Source: Streptomyces sp. NBC_00236 (GTDB lineage Bacteria; Actinomycetota; Actinomycetes; Streptomycetales; Streptomycetaceae). Taken from it: 64,000 nt of DNA. The position numbers and the translations under genes were made by a program. This document shows positions 31,306 through 40,417 of the stretch, in pieces (the first letter of the stretch is position 1; the number at the start of each line of letters is the position of its first letter). The notes beneath the pieces are model-generated. The model saw only the letters and a program-made list of their open reading frames with translations, was not told the origin of the DNA and did no database searches. The stretch is taken from NCBI RefSeq assembly GCF_036195045.1, contig NZ_CP108100.1, positions 4,092,001-4,156,000 of the forward strand, read 5' to 3'.

Positions 31306-31677
31306 GTGCTGCCTACCGAGAATCGGCTGAGGCGGCGCGAGGACTTCGCGACCGCAGTACGACGAGGACGCAGGGCAGGCCGCCCGCTACTCGTCGTTCA
31401 TCTACGCAGCGGTGCAACGGACCCGCACGTGACTGGGGAGACTGCTCCCCCGCCGCGTGCGGGTTTCGTTGTCAGCAAAGCAGTGGGTGGTGCGGTCGTC
31501 CGCACAGCGGTGAAGCGAAGGCTTCGCCATCTGGTCCGCGAGCGGCTGGCCCTGCTGCCCCCCGGTAGCCTGGTTGTCGTACGCGCGTTGCCCGGTTCGG
31601 GTGACGCCGACCATGAACAGCTGGCCCGAGACCTGGATGCCGCTCTCCAGCGGCTGCTGGGAGGGGGCGCGCGATGA
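31306..31677 (+). CDS. rnpA: Ribonuclease P protein component
   Basis: A 123-aa basic protein subunit of RNase P, which matures tRNA 5' ends with the catalytic RNA. The RNR signature region is visible as [19 protein letters not shown]. The GTG at 31306 begins [14 protein letters not shown], the family N-terminus. It follows rpmH by 21 bp and overlaps yidD as ATGA. Confidence 0.96.
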   Translation: MLPTENRLRRREDFATAVRRGRRAGRPLLVVHLRSGATDPHVTGETAPPPRAGFVVSKAVGGAVVRTAVKRRLRHLVRERLALLPPGSLVVVRALPGSGDADHEQLARDLDAALQRLLGGGAR

Positions 31678-32033
31678 AGTACCCGCTGCTGGCTCTCATC
31701 AAGCTGTACCAGTGGACGATCAGCCCACTACTCGGGCCTGTCTGCCGTTACTACCCGTCGTGTTCCCACTATGGATATACGGCGATCGACCGGCACGGAG
31801 CGATCAAGGGCACGGCGCTGACAGCCTGGCGCATCCTGCGATGCAATCCGTGGTCACCCGGCGGCGTGGATCACGTTCCACCACGCAAACGTCCGCGTTG
31901 GCACGAACTGCTGCGTAGTGCCGTACGCGGCAGCAAGGGCGGGGACTCCGCCGCTGATGTGCCTTCCGGGAAGTCGGCCACCGACCTCCCGGGCCCGGCC
32001 GCAGAGACTTCGCCCAATGCTCAAGGAGCCTGA
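31674..32033 (+). CDS. yidD: Membrane protein insertion efficiency factor YidD
   Basis: A 119-aa protein with the complete family core: [26 protein letters not shown] and [14 protein letters not shown]. It is a membrane-associated helper of YidC. The C-terminal ~40 residues are a polar extension. The ATG overlaps the rnpA stop by four bases (ATGA), so it is translationally coupled. Confidence 0.96.
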   Translation: MKYPLLALIKLYQWTISPLLGPVCRYYPSCSHYGYTAIDRHGAIKGTALTAWRILRCNPWSPGGVDHVPPRKRPRWHELLRSAVRGSKGGDSAADVPSGKSATDLPGPAAETSPNAQGA

Positions 32034-32036
32034 TTA

Positions 32037-33305
32037 GTGGACACGATTGCCAGTCTGTTCAGCTTCATCACGTGGCCCGTTTCCTGGGTCATCGTCCAGT
32101 TCCACAAGTTGTACGGGGCGATCTTCGGCCCTGACACGGGATGGGCCTGGGGTCTTTCCATCGTGTCCCTCGTGGTGCTGATCCGTATCTGTCTGATCCC
32201 GCTGTTCGTCAAGCAGATCAAGTCGACGCGGAACATGCAGGTGCTCCAGCCGAAGATGAAGGCGATCCAGGAGCGCTACAAGAGCGACAAGCAGCGTCAG
32301 TCCGAAGAGATGATGAAGCTGTACAAGGAGACGGGTACCAACCCGCTGTCCTCGTGCCTTCCCATCCTGGCGCAGTCGCCGTTCTTCTTCGCCCTGTACC
32401 ACGTGCTCTCGGCCATCGCGTCGAACAAGAAGATCGGTGTCATCGACCAGTCGCTGCTCGACAGTGCTCGTCAGGCACACATCTTCGGTGCTCCGCTGGC
32501 CGCCAAGTTCATGGACAGCGCCGAGAAGGTCGAGGCACTCGGCGCCTCGCTGACCGACGTCCGGATCGTCACCGCCGTCATGATCGTGATGATGTCGGCC
32601 TCGCAGTTCTTCACGCAGCGCCAGCTGATGACGAAGAACGTCGACCTCACGGTCAAGACGCCGTACATGCAGCAGCAGAAGATGCTCATGTACATCTTCC
32701 CGCTGATCTTCGCCGTCATGGGCATCAACTTCCCCGTCGGCGTCCTCGTCTACTGGCTCACCACGAACGTCTGGACCATGGGTCAGCAGATGTACGTGAT
32801 CAACCAGAACCCGACCCCGGGCAGCAAGGCGCAGGAGCAGTACCTCGGGCGTCTCCTGAAGAGCGTCACCTCGCACGGTGAGGTGAAGGGCCGCACCCGG
32901 CGCAACACGGTCAAGCGCATTGTGGCCAAGGGCACGGACCGCAATGACATCGAGCGGAAGTTCGTGACCGGCCTGGCCAAGCTCGGTCTCGCCCCCCAGG
33001 AGGACGGCACGGTGGCCAAGAGCGACACCGCCGTCGCCGAGGCCGAGGGCGGTGTCGCACAGCGGCGCCAGCAGCCCAAGCGTCAGACGAAGGCGAAGCG
33101 CCAGACCGCCGCGGGCCACCCGGGCGGCGCCAAGGACGTCGAGACCGACGAGTCCGATTCCGAGTCGAAGACCTCCCTGCAGAAGAGCGCACCGCAGGAC
33201 GCCAAGCCCAAGCCGGCGGGCAAGTCCGCGTCCGGCTCCTCACGCCAAGCCAAGTCCGGACAGCGCAAGGGCCCGCAGCGGCCCAAGCACCCGTCCAAGA
33301 AGTAA
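32037..33305 (+). CDS. yidC: Membrane protein insertase YidC
   Basis: A 422-aa insertase (Oxa1/YidC/Alb3) that places proteins in the membrane alone or with SecYEG. The first helix is near the N-terminus, and the conserved five-helix core includes the cytoplasmic hairpin ([20 protein letters not shown]) and [16 protein letters not shown]. The C-terminal ~100 residues form a Lys/Gln/Ser-rich tail, common in Actinobacteria and likely to touch ribosomes. The start is GTG at 32037, three bases after the yidD stop. Confidence 0.97.
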   Translation: MDTIASLFSFITWPVSWVIVQFHKLYGAIFGPDTGWAWGLSIVSLVVLIRICLIPLFVKQIKSTRNMQVLQPKMKAIQERYKSDKQRQSEEMMKLYKETGTNPLSSCLPILAQSPFFFALYHVLSAIASNKKIGVIDQSLLDSARQAHIFGAPLAAKFMDSAEKVEALGASLTDVRIVTAVMIVMMSASQFFTQRQLMTKNVDLTVKTPYMQQQKMLMYIFPLIFAVMGINFPVGVLVYWLTTNVWTMGQQMYVINQNPTPGSKAQEQYLGRLLKSVTSHGEVKGRTRRNTVKRIVAKGTDRNDIERKFVTGLAKLGLAPQEDGTVAKSDTAVAEAEGGVAQRRQQPKRQTKAKRQTAAGHPGGAKDVETDESDSESKTSLQKSAPQDAKPKPAGKSASGSSRQAKSGQRKGPQRPKHPSKK

Positions 33306-33319
33306 GAAGGAGTCCATCC

Positions 33320-33829
33320 GTGACGGAAGGCACCACCTCCACGGCCGCTGAGGGCAGCGACACCTTGACCCGCCTTGAGCAGGAAGGGGAGATCGCAGCG
33401 GACTACCTTGAAGGCCTGCTCGACATCGCTGACCTCGACGGCGACATCGACATGGACGTCGAGGCAGACCGGGCCGCGGTCTCGATCATCAGTGAATCGG
33501 CGCGTGAACTGCAGAAGCTCGTGGGCCGCGACGGTGAGGTGCTGGAGGCACTCCAGGAGCTGACGCGGCTGGCCGTGCACCGGGAGACCGGTGACCGTAG
33601 CCGTCTGATGCTCGACATCGCCGGATTCCGCGCCCAGAAGCGCACGGAGCTCGCCGAGCTGGGTGCCAAGGCCGCGGACGAGGTCAAGAGCACCGGTGAG
33701 CCGGTGAAGCTCGACCCGATGACGCCGTTCGAGCGCAAGGTCGTGCACGACGCGGTCGCGGCCGCAGGTCTGCGCAGCGAATCGGAGGGCGAGGAGCCGC
33801 AGCGCTTCGTCGTCGTCCTTCCGGCCTGA
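33320..33829 (+). CDS. khpB: RNA-binding protein KhpB (Jag)
   Basis: A 169-aa protein with a KH domain (about residues 35-100; AAVSIISESARELQKLVGRDGEV) and a C-terminal R3H domain (about 100-169; MTPFERKVVHDAVAAAGL). There is no N-terminal Jag domain, so it is the short actinobacterial form. KhpB binds RNA, usually with KhpA, and in other bacteria influences cell elongation. It lies 14 bp after yidC. GTG 33320 is preceded by AAGGAG. Confidence 0.92.
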   Translation: MTEGTTSTAAEGSDTLTRLEQEGEIAADYLEGLLDIADLDGDIDMDVEADRAAVSIISESARELQKLVGRDGEVLEALQELTRLAVHRETGDRSRLMLDIAGFRAQKRTELAELGAKAADEVKSTGEPVKLDPMTPFERKVVHDAVAAAGLRSESEGEEPQRFVVVLPA

Positions 33830-33844
33830 CCGGAGCCTCTCGTG

Positions 33845-33874
33845 TCGGCCCCGTCTGTTCGCAGACGGGGCCGA
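33845..33874 (+). terminator. Hairpin terminator after khpB
   Basis: Perfect 13-bp stem (33845-33857 with 33862-33874), TTCG loop, followed by TCTTT. Confidence 0.9.
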
Positions 33875-33937
33875 TCTTTGTCAGCCTGATAGTCAGCCAC
33901 CCATGGTGCGGTAGTGCGGTATGGAAGGACGGTTCCC

Positions 33938-34654
33938 GTGACGGAGGAAGTAGCGCTTCCCCAGGCGCCCGACGAGGCCCGGGAGGTGTTCGGTGAGTGC
34001 TTTCCCGAGGCCGTCCGGTACGCGGAACTGCTGGCGGATGCGGGGGTCAAGCGTGGGCTGATCGGTCCGCGCGAGGTCCCGCGCCTGTGGGAGAGGCACC
34101 TGCTGAACTGTGCGGTGCTCTCCGAGGTCGTCCCTGACGGCGTCACGGTCTGCGATGTGGGGTCCGGGGCGGGCCTTCCGGGGATTCCCCTGGCGCTGGT
34201 GCGCCCGGACCTGAAGATCACTCTGCTGGAGCCGTTGCTGCGGCGTACGAACTTCCTCCAGGAGGTCGTCGAGCTGCTGGGGCTCGATCATGTGACGGTC
34301 GTCCGTGGCCGGGCCGAGGAGGTTCTGGGCACGCTTCAGCCGGTGCATGTGGTGACGGCCCGGGCGGTAGCACCGCTGGATCGCCTGGCGGGCTGGGGAG
34401 TGCCTCTGCTGCGCCCGTACGGGGAGATGCTGGCGCTCAAGGGCGATACCGCCGAGGAGGAGATCAACGGCGCGCGAGCGGCCCTCAGCAAGCTCGGCGT
34501 CGTGGAGACCGAGGTGCTCCATGTAGGTGAAGGTGTCGTCGACCCGATGTCCACTGTCGTGCGTGTGGTGGTGGGCGAGAGTCCTGGCGGTGTGAGGTTC
34601 GCCGCAAAGCGTGCCAAGGCCGCTCGGGTCAGCCGGACCCGTCGTCGTCGCTGA
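33938..34654 (+). CDS. rsmG: 16S rRNA (guanine527-N7)-methyltransferase RsmG
   Basis: A 238-aa SAM-dependent methyltransferase (formerly GidB). The SAM-binding motif is [15 protein letters not shown], followed by [12 protein letters not shown] and [11 protein letters not shown]. In Streptomyces, loss of this enzyme gives low-level streptomycin resistance and altered antibiotic production. GTG 33938 is favoured by GGAAGG upstream; a second GTG at 33914 is possible. The C-terminus is basic. A 29-bp sequence covering the stop codon is repeated just downstream (34644-34704). Confidence 0.95.
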   Translation: MTEEVALPQAPDEAREVFGECFPEAVRYAELLADAGVKRGLIGPREVPRLWERHLLNCAVLSEVVPDGVTVCDVGSGAGLPGIPLALVRPDLKITLLEPLLRRTNFLQEVVELLGLDHVTVVRGRAEEVLGTLQPVHVVTARAVAPLDRLAGWGVPLLRPYGEMLALKGDTAEEEINGARAALSKLGVVETEVLHVGEGVVDPMSTVVRVVVGESPGGVRFAAKRAKAARVSRTRRRR

Positions 34655-34704
34655 GAGCAGCTGTGCGTACCCGCTGTCGTCGCTGAGAGCAGCTGTGCGT
34701 ACCC
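34644..34704. repeat. Direct duplication across the rsmG stop codon
   Basis: A 29-bp sequence is present at 34644-34672 and again exactly at 34676-34704 (32-bp period). The first copy contains the rsmG TGA (34652-34654); the second lies in the intergenic region. Confidence 0.9.
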
Positions 34705-34718
34705 CGCGCGGAGTGTCG

Positions 34719-34745
34719 TGCCCCTGTAGCTACGCTGCAGGGGCA
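34719..34745. terminator. Hairpin after rsmG
   Basis: Inverted repeat TGCCCCTG / CAGGGGCA (34719-34726, 34738-34745) with partial inner pairing, between rsmG and the first parS. Confidence 0.65.
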
Positions 34746-34749
34746 TCGT

Positions 34750-34763
34750 GTTTCACGTGAAAC
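34750..34763. other. parS: parS site 1 (upstream of parA)
   Basis: Exact GTTTCACGTGAAAC palindrome, the ParB-binding centromere site. It lies in the rsmG-parA gap, five bases after a terminator-like hairpin. Confidence 0.95.
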
Positions 34764-34846
34764 GTCGCTCTCTGCTGCATGGAATCATCGGCCGCGGTCG
34801 TGCGGCCGCCACCCCTCGCCATCGCAGGCCCGTTAGGGCTACGGAG

Positions 34847-34873
34847 TTGTCCACAGAAGTGGATTCATCCACA
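34847..34873. promoter_or_regulatory. DnaA box pair upstream of parA
   Basis: Exact TTGTCCACA at 34847-34855 and TCATCCACA (one mismatch from TTATCCACA) at 34865-34873, same orientation. They lie in the 303-bp rsmG-parA interval between parS 1 and the proposed parA start. Confidence 0.6.
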
Positions 34874-34957
34874 GAAGAGCGGGCCTCGCTGGTTCGCGAC
34901 CCCGAAACCATGGCAGGCTCTGCTCATTGCGAGCCTGAAGTCGAGGAGAGTGAATCC

Positions 34958-35986
34958 TTGCGGTCCGACGCCAACATCGCGGGACCGATGACCGATCCGG
35001 TCCCCGGTCCCCGAACCGAATCGGCGGGGGACGGTGTTTCACGTGAAACACCGCCGCCGATGGATGACACACCCATCGGCCGTGCGGCCCAGTTGGCGGT
35101 GGAGGCCCTCGGCCGTGCCGGCGAGGGGCTGCCGCGGCCTGACCAGACACGGGTCATGGTGGTGGCCAACCAGAAGGGCGGGGTAGGCAAGACCACCTCG
35201 ACGGTCAACCTTGCCGCCTCGCTTGCGCTTCACGGTGCACGCGTTCTGGTGGTCGACCTCGACCCGCAGGGGAACGCCTCCACGGCTCTGGGGATCGACC
35301 ACCATGCCGAAGTCCCCTCCATCTATGACGTCCTGGTGGAGAGCAAACCGCTCTCCGACGTGGTCCAGCCGGTCCCGGACGTCGAAGGTCTCTTCTGTGC
35401 CCCGGCGACCATCGATCTTGCCGGTGCGGAGATCGAGCTGGTGTCGCTGGTGGCGCGGGAGAGCCGGCTGCAGCGAGCGATCCAGGCGTACGAGCAGCCG
35501 CTCGACTACATCCTGATCGACTGCCCGCCCTCGCTCGGCCTGCTGACGGTCAATGCCCTGGTGGCCGGTGCGGAGGTGCTGATCCCGATTCAGTGCGAGT
35601 ACTACGCGCTGGAAGGGCTGGGACAGCTGTTGCGCAACGTCGACCTGGTACGAGGGCATCTCAACCCCGATCTCCATGTGTCGACGATCCTGCTCACCAT
35701 GTACGACGGCCGGACCAGGCTCGCGTCACAGGTCGCGGAGGAGGTGCGCAGTCACTTCGGCAAGGAGGTGTTGCGGACCAGCATTCCCCGGTCGGTACGG
35801 ATCTCGGAAGCGCCGAGCTACGGGCAGACCGTGCTCACGTACGACCCCGGTTCGAGCGGGTCCCTGTCCTACCTCGAAGCAGCCCGTGAGATCGCGTTGC
35901 GTGGGGTCGGGGTCCAGTACGAGGCCCAGCACGCCCGGACGGGCAGCCGGAACAGCCAGCAGAATACTTCGGAGGGGATCCAGTGA
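34958..35986 (+). CDS. parA: Chromosome partitioning ATPase ParA
   Basis: A 342-aa deviant Walker-type ATPase that moves or positions ParB-parS complexes. The deviant Walker A is KGGVGKTT (73-80), with VVDLDPQGN and IDCPPSLG following. Several starts are possible. I prefer TTG at 34958 because GAGGAGAG lies seven bases before it; ATG at 34910 and 34988 and the longest frame from 34748 have no comparable site. The second parS is inside the coding region and reads V-S-R-E-T. The stop overlaps parB as GTGA. In Streptomyces, parAB is upregulated during sporulation. Confidence 0.95.
   Translation: MRSDANIAGPMTDPVPGPRTESAGDGVSRETPPPMDDTPIGRAAQLAVEALGRAGEGLPRPDQTRVMVVANQKGGVGKTTSTVNLAASLALHGARVLVVDLDPQGNASTALGIDHHAEVPSIYDVLVESKPLSDVVQPVPDVEGLFCAPATIDLAGAEIELVSLVARESRLQRAIQAYEQPLDYILIDCPPSLGLLTVNALVAGAEVLIPIQCEYYALEGLGQLLRNVDLVRGHLNPDLHVSTILLTMYDGRTRLASQVAEEVRSHFGKEVLRTSIPRSVRISEAPSYGQTVLTYDPGSSGSLSYLEAAREIALRGVGVQYEAQHARTGSRNSQQNTSEGIQ
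35036..35049. other. parS: parS site 2 (inside parA)
   Basis: Exact GTTTCACGTGAAAC within the N-terminal coding region of parA. Confidence 0.95.
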
Positions 35987-37086
35987 GTGAGCGTCGCAGA
36001 GGTTTGGGGCGAGGGCTGGGTGCCCTGATCCCCGCCGCTCCGCAGGAGAAGCAGGTGCCGCCCGCCGGGATGGGTACGTCCTCGCCGGGGGCGATGCCGG
36101 TGCTGACGTCCGAGCGGGGTGTGGCCGTCGCGAAGGTGACCACCCTTGGCTCGGGTGGCCCTGTGGTGCCGGAGCCGAGCTCACCGGTCTCGGTGTCCGA
36201 CGGTACCGCCGGACCGGCAGAGGTGGCCGGGGCGTACTTTGCCGAGCTTGCCATCGACTCGATCACGCCGAACCCTCGTCAGCCGCGTGAGGTGTTCGAC
36301 GAGGACGCGCTCGCCGAGCTGGTCACTTCCATCAAGGAGGTGGGTCTTCTCCAGCCCGTCGTCGTACGGAAGGCGGAATCCGGGCGCTTTGAGCTCATCA
36401 TGGGTGAGCGGCGCTGGAGGGCCTGCCGTGAGGCCGGTCTGAAGCAGATCCCTGCGATCGTCCGGGCCACCGACGACGAGAAGCTCCTTCTGGACGCGCT
36501 TCTGGAGAACCTTCACCGGGCTCAGCTGAACCCCTTGGAGGAGGCGGCCGCGTACGACCAGCTGCTCAAGGACTTCAAGTGCACCCATGACCAGTTGGCC
36601 GACCGGATCGGGCGTTCCCGGCCGCAGGTGTCCAACACCCTGCGTCTGCTGCGGCTGTCGCCGCCGGTGCAGCGCCGGGTCGCGGCCGGGGTGCTGTCGG
36701 CAGGACACGCGCGGGCGCTGCTGTCGGTGGACGACTCCGATGAGCAGGACAAGCTGGCGCATCGCATCGTGGCCGAAGGGCTCTCCGTGCGCGCGGTCGA
36801 GGAGATCGTGACGCTCATGAGCTCCAGGCCCACGAGTGCGGCACGATCGAAGGGTCCCCGGGCCGGCGGTCGGCTGTCGCCGGCGCTGACCGATCTGGCG
36901 TCCCGGCTGTCCGACCGGTTCGAGACCAGGGTGAAGGTCGACCTCGGGCAGAAGAAGGGGAAGATCGTCGTCGAGTTCGCCTCGATGGAGGATCTGGACC
37001 GCATCCTCGGCAGCCTCGCGCCCGGCGAGGGGCGTGTCCTGGACCGCGCCACCGCGGAGGAGACGGCCGAGGACGACGAGGGCTGA
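35983..37086 (+). CDS. parB: Chromosome partitioning protein ParB
   Basis: A 367-aa CTPase-switch DNA clamp that loads at parS. The N-terminus has [12 protein letters not shown], the ParA-activating basic motif; a low-complexity linker follows; the CTP-binding domain has GERRWRA (141-147) and [17 protein letters not shown]; the parS-reading helix-turn-helix is [20 protein letters not shown]; the C-terminal part dimerises. The GTG overlaps the parA stop. Seven exact parS sites lie in this window, all to the right of parA's start region. Confidence 0.98.
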   Translation: MSERRRGLGRGLGALIPAAPQEKQVPPAGMGTSSPGAMPVLTSERGVAVAKVTTLGSGGPVVPEPSSPVSVSDGTAGPAEVAGAYFAELAIDSITPNPRQPREVFDEDALAELVTSIKEVGLLQPVVVRKAESGRFELIMGERRWRACREAGLKQIPAIVRATDDEKLLLDALLENLHRAQLNPLEEAAAYDQLLKDFKCTHDQLADRIGRSRPQVSNTLRLLRLSPPVQRRVAAGVLSAGHARALLSVDDSDEQDKLAHRIVAEGLSVRAVEEIVTLMSSRPTSAARSKGPRAGGRLSPALTDLASRLSDRFETRVKVDLGQKKGKIVVEFASMEDLDRILGSLAPGEGRVLDRATAEETAEDDEG

Positions 37087-37103
37087 GTTCTGCGTGGTGA
37101 GTG

Positions 37104-37141
37104 GCGGGCCGTGCTCCGGCGGATGACGGAGCACGGCCCGC
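37104..37141 (+). terminator. Hairpin terminator after parB
   Basis: Perfect 15-bp stem (37104-37118 with 37127-37141), 8-nt loop, followed by TTTT. Confidence 0.92.
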
Positions 37142-37313
37142 TTTTCGCTGTCTGCGGGTGACGGTCTGCCCTTTGCTCTTTCACGGTGTCGGCTTGATCC
37201 CTCGGTGGATACGATGCGTTCTGGTAGGGCGCATCCATTTGATCCACCTCCGCGAACGGAGTGCACCGGCCGCCACACGATGCGGTGGGTGAAGGAAGTG
37301 AGGAACAGCCTTC

Positions 37314-37931
37314 ATGGGGCGTCGGCTCGTACCGCTCACGCTGGACAACCTGCCTGATCTCCCTCAGCGTTGCCGCTCGTGTGTCTTCTGGGAGCTCGAT
37401 CCGGTAAGGGGAGACGCCGCGGTCAAGGGCGGCCGAGCCGAACAGGAGAAGGAGTCCTGGATCTCCGCCGTTCTGCTGGAGTGGGGATCCTGCGGCCGCG
37501 TGGTCTATGTCGACGACGTTCCGGCCGGCTTCGTTCTCTACGCTCCGCCCGCCTACGTGCCGAGAGCGACTGCCTTTCCGACGAGTCCCGTCTCCCCCGA
37601 CGCGGTTCAGCTGATGACTGCCCTGATCCTGCCCGGATACCGGGGTCAGGGACTGGGCCGGGTCATGGTGCAGACGGTGGCCAAGGACCTGATACGTCGA
37701 GGGTTCAAGGCGATCGAGGCCTTCGGGGACGCTCGCTGGAAGGAACCGGCCTGTGTGCTGCCCGCAGATCATCTGCTGGCTGTGGGCTTCAAGACCGTAC
37801 GGCCCCACCCGGCGCACCCGCGGTTGAGACTGGAGCTGCGCACGACGTTGTCGTGGAAGGAAGACGTCGAGCTGGCTCTGGACCGGTTGCTGGGGGCTGT
37901 GCAGAAGGAGCCTGCGCTGCGGCCTCTGTGA
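37314..37931 (+). CDS. GNAT family N-acetyltransferase
   Basis: A 205-aa cytosolic protein with a GNAT fold; the acetyl-CoA-binding loop is GYRGQGLGR (motif A). The N-terminal region has RCRSCVFWELDP, a Cys-containing motif found in its orthologues. It is a conserved gene between parB and trxA in Streptomyces. The substrate is unknown. The ATG is preceded by GAGGAA, and the gene ends just before a hairpin that contains parS 3. Confidence 0.87.
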   Translation: MGRRLVPLTLDNLPDLPQRCRSCVFWELDPVRGDAAVKGGRAEQEKESWISAVLLEWGSCGRVVYVDDVPAGFVLYAPPAYVPRATAFPTSPVSPDAVQLMTALILPGYRGQGLGRVMVQTVAKDLIRRGFKAIEAFGDARWKEPACVLPADHLLAVGFKTVRPHPAHPRLRLELRTTLSWKEDVELALDRLLGAVQKEPALRPL

Positions 37932-37937
37932 GCAGGA

Positions 37938-37982
37938 ACGTGAAACGGGCCCACCCCCCTGAGGGATGGGCCCGTTTCACGT
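37938..37982. terminator. Convergent terminator whose right arm overlaps parS 3
   Basis: Perfect 16-bp inverted repeat (37938-37953 with 37967-37982) with a 13-nt loop, in the gap between the GNAT gene and convergent trxA. Its right arm runs into the parS palindrome at 37974. Confidence 0.88.
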
Positions 37983-37987
37983 GAAAC
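37974..37987. other. parS: parS site 3 (between GNAT gene and trxA)
   Basis: Exact GTTTCACGTGAAAC, partly sharing bases with the terminator stem. Confidence 0.95.
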
Positions 37988-38007
37988 AGCGGGACTGTTG
38001 TCCGGCT

Positions 38008-38337
38008 CTACTCGGTGATGAAGCCTTCGAGGTCGCGGAGGATCGCGGCCTTCGGCTTTGCGCCGACGATGGTCTTGGCGACCTCGCCACCCTGGTAGAC
38101 GTTCAGCGTCGGGATGGACATGACGCCGTACTTGGCAGCGGTGGCCGGGTTCTCGTCGATGTTGAGCTTGACGATCTCGATCTCACCGTGCTCGGCCGCG
38201 ATTGCCTCCAGGGAGGGGGCGATCTGACGGCACGGACCGCACCAGGCAGCCCAGAAGTCCACCAGCACGGGCTTGTCGCTCTTCAGGACGACTTCGTCGA
38301 AGGAGTCGTCAGTCACGTTCTTCAAGGCGCCGGCCAC
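38008..38337 (-). CDS. trxA: Thioredoxin
   Basis: A 109-aa thioredoxin with the redox motif WCGPC (Cys33, Cys36) and the cis-Pro segment SIPTLNVY. It reduces protein disulfides and is itself reduced by the thioredoxin reductase encoded 42 bp upstream. It is the last gene of the leftward trxB-trxA run that follows sigM and its anti-sigma factor. Confidence 0.97.
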   Translation of the reverse strand: MAGALKNVTDDSFDEVVLKSDKPVLVDFWAAWCGPCRQIAPSLEAIAAEHGEIEIVKLNIDENPATAAKYGVMSIPTLNVYQGGEVAKTIVGAKPKAAILRDLEGFITE

Positions 38338-38379
38338 GGCGGCCTCCTTAACTTCGCGGGGTGTGGGGTGAGGCGTGGA

Positions 38380-39342
38380 TCAGACGGTGGCTGCGGCGGC
38401 CTTCTCGTCGTCGGCGAGCGCGGCCAGGAAGCGCTCGGCGTCGAGGGCGGCGGAGCAGCCTGTTCCGGCAGCGGTGATGGCCTGCCGGTAGGTGTGGTCG
38501 ACGACATCGCCGGCGCCGAAGACACCGGTGAGGTTGGTGCGCGTCGACGGCGCGGCGACCTTGAGGTAGCCCTCGTCGTCGAGGTCGAGCTGGCCCTTGA
38601 AGAGCTCCGTGCGCGGGTCGTGGCCGACGGCGATGAACAGGCCGGTCACGGGGAGCTCGGACGTCTCGCCGGTCTTCGTGTTGCGCAGGGTCAGTCCGGA
38701 GAGCTTCTGCTCGCCGTGGACACCGGCGACCTCGCTGTCCCAGGCGAACTTGATCTTCGGGTCGGCGAAGGCGCGGTCCTGCATGGCCTTGGAGGCGCGC
38801 AGCGAGTCGCGGCGGTGGACGATGGTGACCGACTTGGCGAAGCGGGAGAGGAACGTGGCCTCTTCCATCGCGGTGTCACCGCCGCCGACGACGGCGATGT
38901 CCTGGTCCTTGAAGAAGAAGCCGTCGCAGGTCGCGCACCAGGAGACGCCGCGTCCGGAGAGGGCGTCCTCGTTGGGCAGGCCGAGCTTGCGGTGCTGCGA
39001 ACCGGTGGTGACGATGACGGCCTTGGCGCGGTGTACCGTGCCGGCGGTGTCGGTGACCGTCTTGATGTCACCCGTGAGGTCCACGGAGATCACGTCGTCC
39101 GGGATGAGCTCGGCACCGAAGCGCTCGGCCTGGGCACGCATGTTGTCCATGAGCTCCGGGCCCATGATCCCGTCCTGGAAGCCGGGGAAGTTCTCCACGT
39201 CGGTGGTGTTCATCAACGCGCCACCGGCGGTGACGGCGCCCTCGAACACCAGCGGCTTCAGCGAGGCACGCGCGGTATACAGGGCGGCTGTGTAGCCCGC
39301 GGGGCCGGAGCCAATGATGATCACATTACGCACGTCGCTCAC
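38380..39342 (-). CDS. trxB: Thioredoxin reductase
   Basis: A 320-aa NADPH-dependent flavoprotein: FAD motif GSGPAG (11-16), redox disulfide CATC (Cys136, Cys139), NADPH motif GGGDTAMEE, and the C-terminal GDV.D..YRQA FAD segment. GTG at 39340-39342 has GAGGAAG upstream and gives the family N-terminus ([12 protein letters not shown]). In Streptomyces this gene is a target of SigR in the thiol-stress response; a SigR promoter was not identified by eye. Confidence 0.97.
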   Translation of the reverse strand: MSDVRNVIIIGSGPAGYTAALYTARASLKPLVFEGAVTAGGALMNTTDVENFPGFQDGIMGPELMDNMRAQAERFGAELIPDDVISVDLTGDIKTVTDTAGTVHRAKAVIVTTGSQHRKLGLPNEDALSGRGVSWCATCDGFFFKDQDIAVVGGGDTAMEEATFLSRFAKSVTIVHRRDSLRASKAMQDRAFADPKIKFAWDSEVAGVHGEQKLSGLTLRNTKTGETSELPVTGLFIAVGHDPRTELFKGQLDLDDEGYLKVAAPSTRTNLTGVFGAGDVVDHTYRQAITAAGTGCSAALDAERFLAALADDEKAAAATV

Positions 39343-39475
39343 GGGTTTCTTCCTCGTCTCTGCAGACTGCCTACTGTCCACGCCTACTGGGGTCGGTTCA
39401 ACGACTCTCACCCCACCCAACGGATCCTACGGGGGATGCATTCCCGACGTGCCGGGGTGGCATCCGAGGTGATTT

Positions 39476-40417
39476 TCAGGGGCGGGCGTAGACGTGCGTC
39501 AGCAGGAGCTTTCCCTTGGCCGCAGGCTCGGCGCCGACACAAGCCGCGTCGACGACGTAGGCCTGAACCCTGGCGGAGTCCGTGGGGTGCGGCAGGACGA
39601 CGAGGAAGGCGTCGGACCCTTCGTAGGTGCCCCGCTCGATGGCGAGGGCGGCCGTGTTCCGTCCGGTTCCCTGCTTGATGCAGGGGGGGACGGGCACGGA
39701 GGGCGCGCGGAGCGGGGTTTGAGGTGATGCGGATGTGGGCGACGTGGATTCCGCCGAAGACTTCGTGTCAGCGGAAGGATTCTGCTTTGCGCCACTGGAA
39801 TCCTGCGGGCCGACCGTGTCCGTCCGAGAGCCCAGAAGGCTGTGGACCCGCTCTTCCAGTGTGGACTGCGAGAACGCCTGTGTTCCCTCCTGGGAAGCGC
39901 TGACGCCTTGGTCGGCCGCCTTGAAGCTGTCCGAACCCCCGGACGAGGTGACGTTCTGAAGAAGCAGGACGCTCACGCTGACGACAGCGGCGCCGAGTGC
40001 GGCGCCGAGCACTGCGTTTCGGCGCCGTCGGCGGACAGCGCTGCGGCCGGGACCGGTGGCGGCGCGTGAGTGCCCTGCGGGCCGGTCCGCGAGTTCCTTC
40101 GCCGCGACAGCGGGCTCTGTTTCACGTGAAACATCTGCCGTGGAGGCAGGCGCCGCGAAGGGGGCGCGGCCTCGTGCTTCCTCCGCGAGTGCGGCGTCCA
40201 TGCGGTCCGCGACATCGGCGGGCATGGGTTCAGCGTCGGGCAGGGTGCCCAGGAGCCCACGGATCTCCTCCAGTGAGGCGAGTACATCGGAGCAGATCCC
40301 GCAGTCGGCCAGATGGCCTCGGACATCCTCGGCACGGGACGGGGGGAGCAGATCCTCGGTGAGGTCGGCGATCTCCGAGACGTCCGGGTGCCGGGTCGTG
40401 TCGGTCGTTGATGTCAT
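39476..40417 (-). CDS. Zinc-finger anti-sigma factor of SigM (transmembrane)
   Basis: A 313-aa protein. The N-terminal anti-sigma domain carries the zinc-finger motif H35-x3-C39-x2-C42 (HLADCGIC). A linker, one membrane helix (about 136-154) and an extracytoplasmic Ser/Thr-rich domain follow. It should hold the ECF sigma factor SigM at the membrane. The ATG overlaps the sigM stop as ATGA, which is typical of sigma/anti-sigma pairs. parS 4 lies in its coding region, encoding V-S-R-E-T. The corresponding mycobacterial gene is Rv3912. Confidence 0.9.
   Translation of the reverse strand: MTSTTDTTRHPDVSEIADLTEDLLPPSRAEDVRGHLADCGICSDVLASLEEIRGLLGTLPDAEPMPADVADRMDAALAEEARGRAPFAAPASTADVSRETEPAVAAKELADRPAGHSRAATGPGRSAVRRRRRNAVLGAALGAAVVSVSVLLLQNVTSSGGSDSFKAADQGVSASQEGTQAFSQSTLEERVHSLLGSRTDTVGPQDSSGAKQNPSADTKSSAESTSPTSASPQTPLRAPSVPVPPCIKQGTGRNTAALAIERGTYEGSDAFLVVLPHPTDSARVQAYVVDAACVGAEPAAKGKLLLTHVYARP
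40119..40132. other. parS: parS site 4 (inside the anti-sigma factor gene)
   Basis: Exact GTTTCACGTGAAAC within the anti-sigma coding sequence. Confidence 0.95.

Noticed and set aside
34644..34704. Possible CRISPR or IS target duplication
   Set aside because: Only two adjacent copies and no transposase or spacer; it is a simple tandem duplication.
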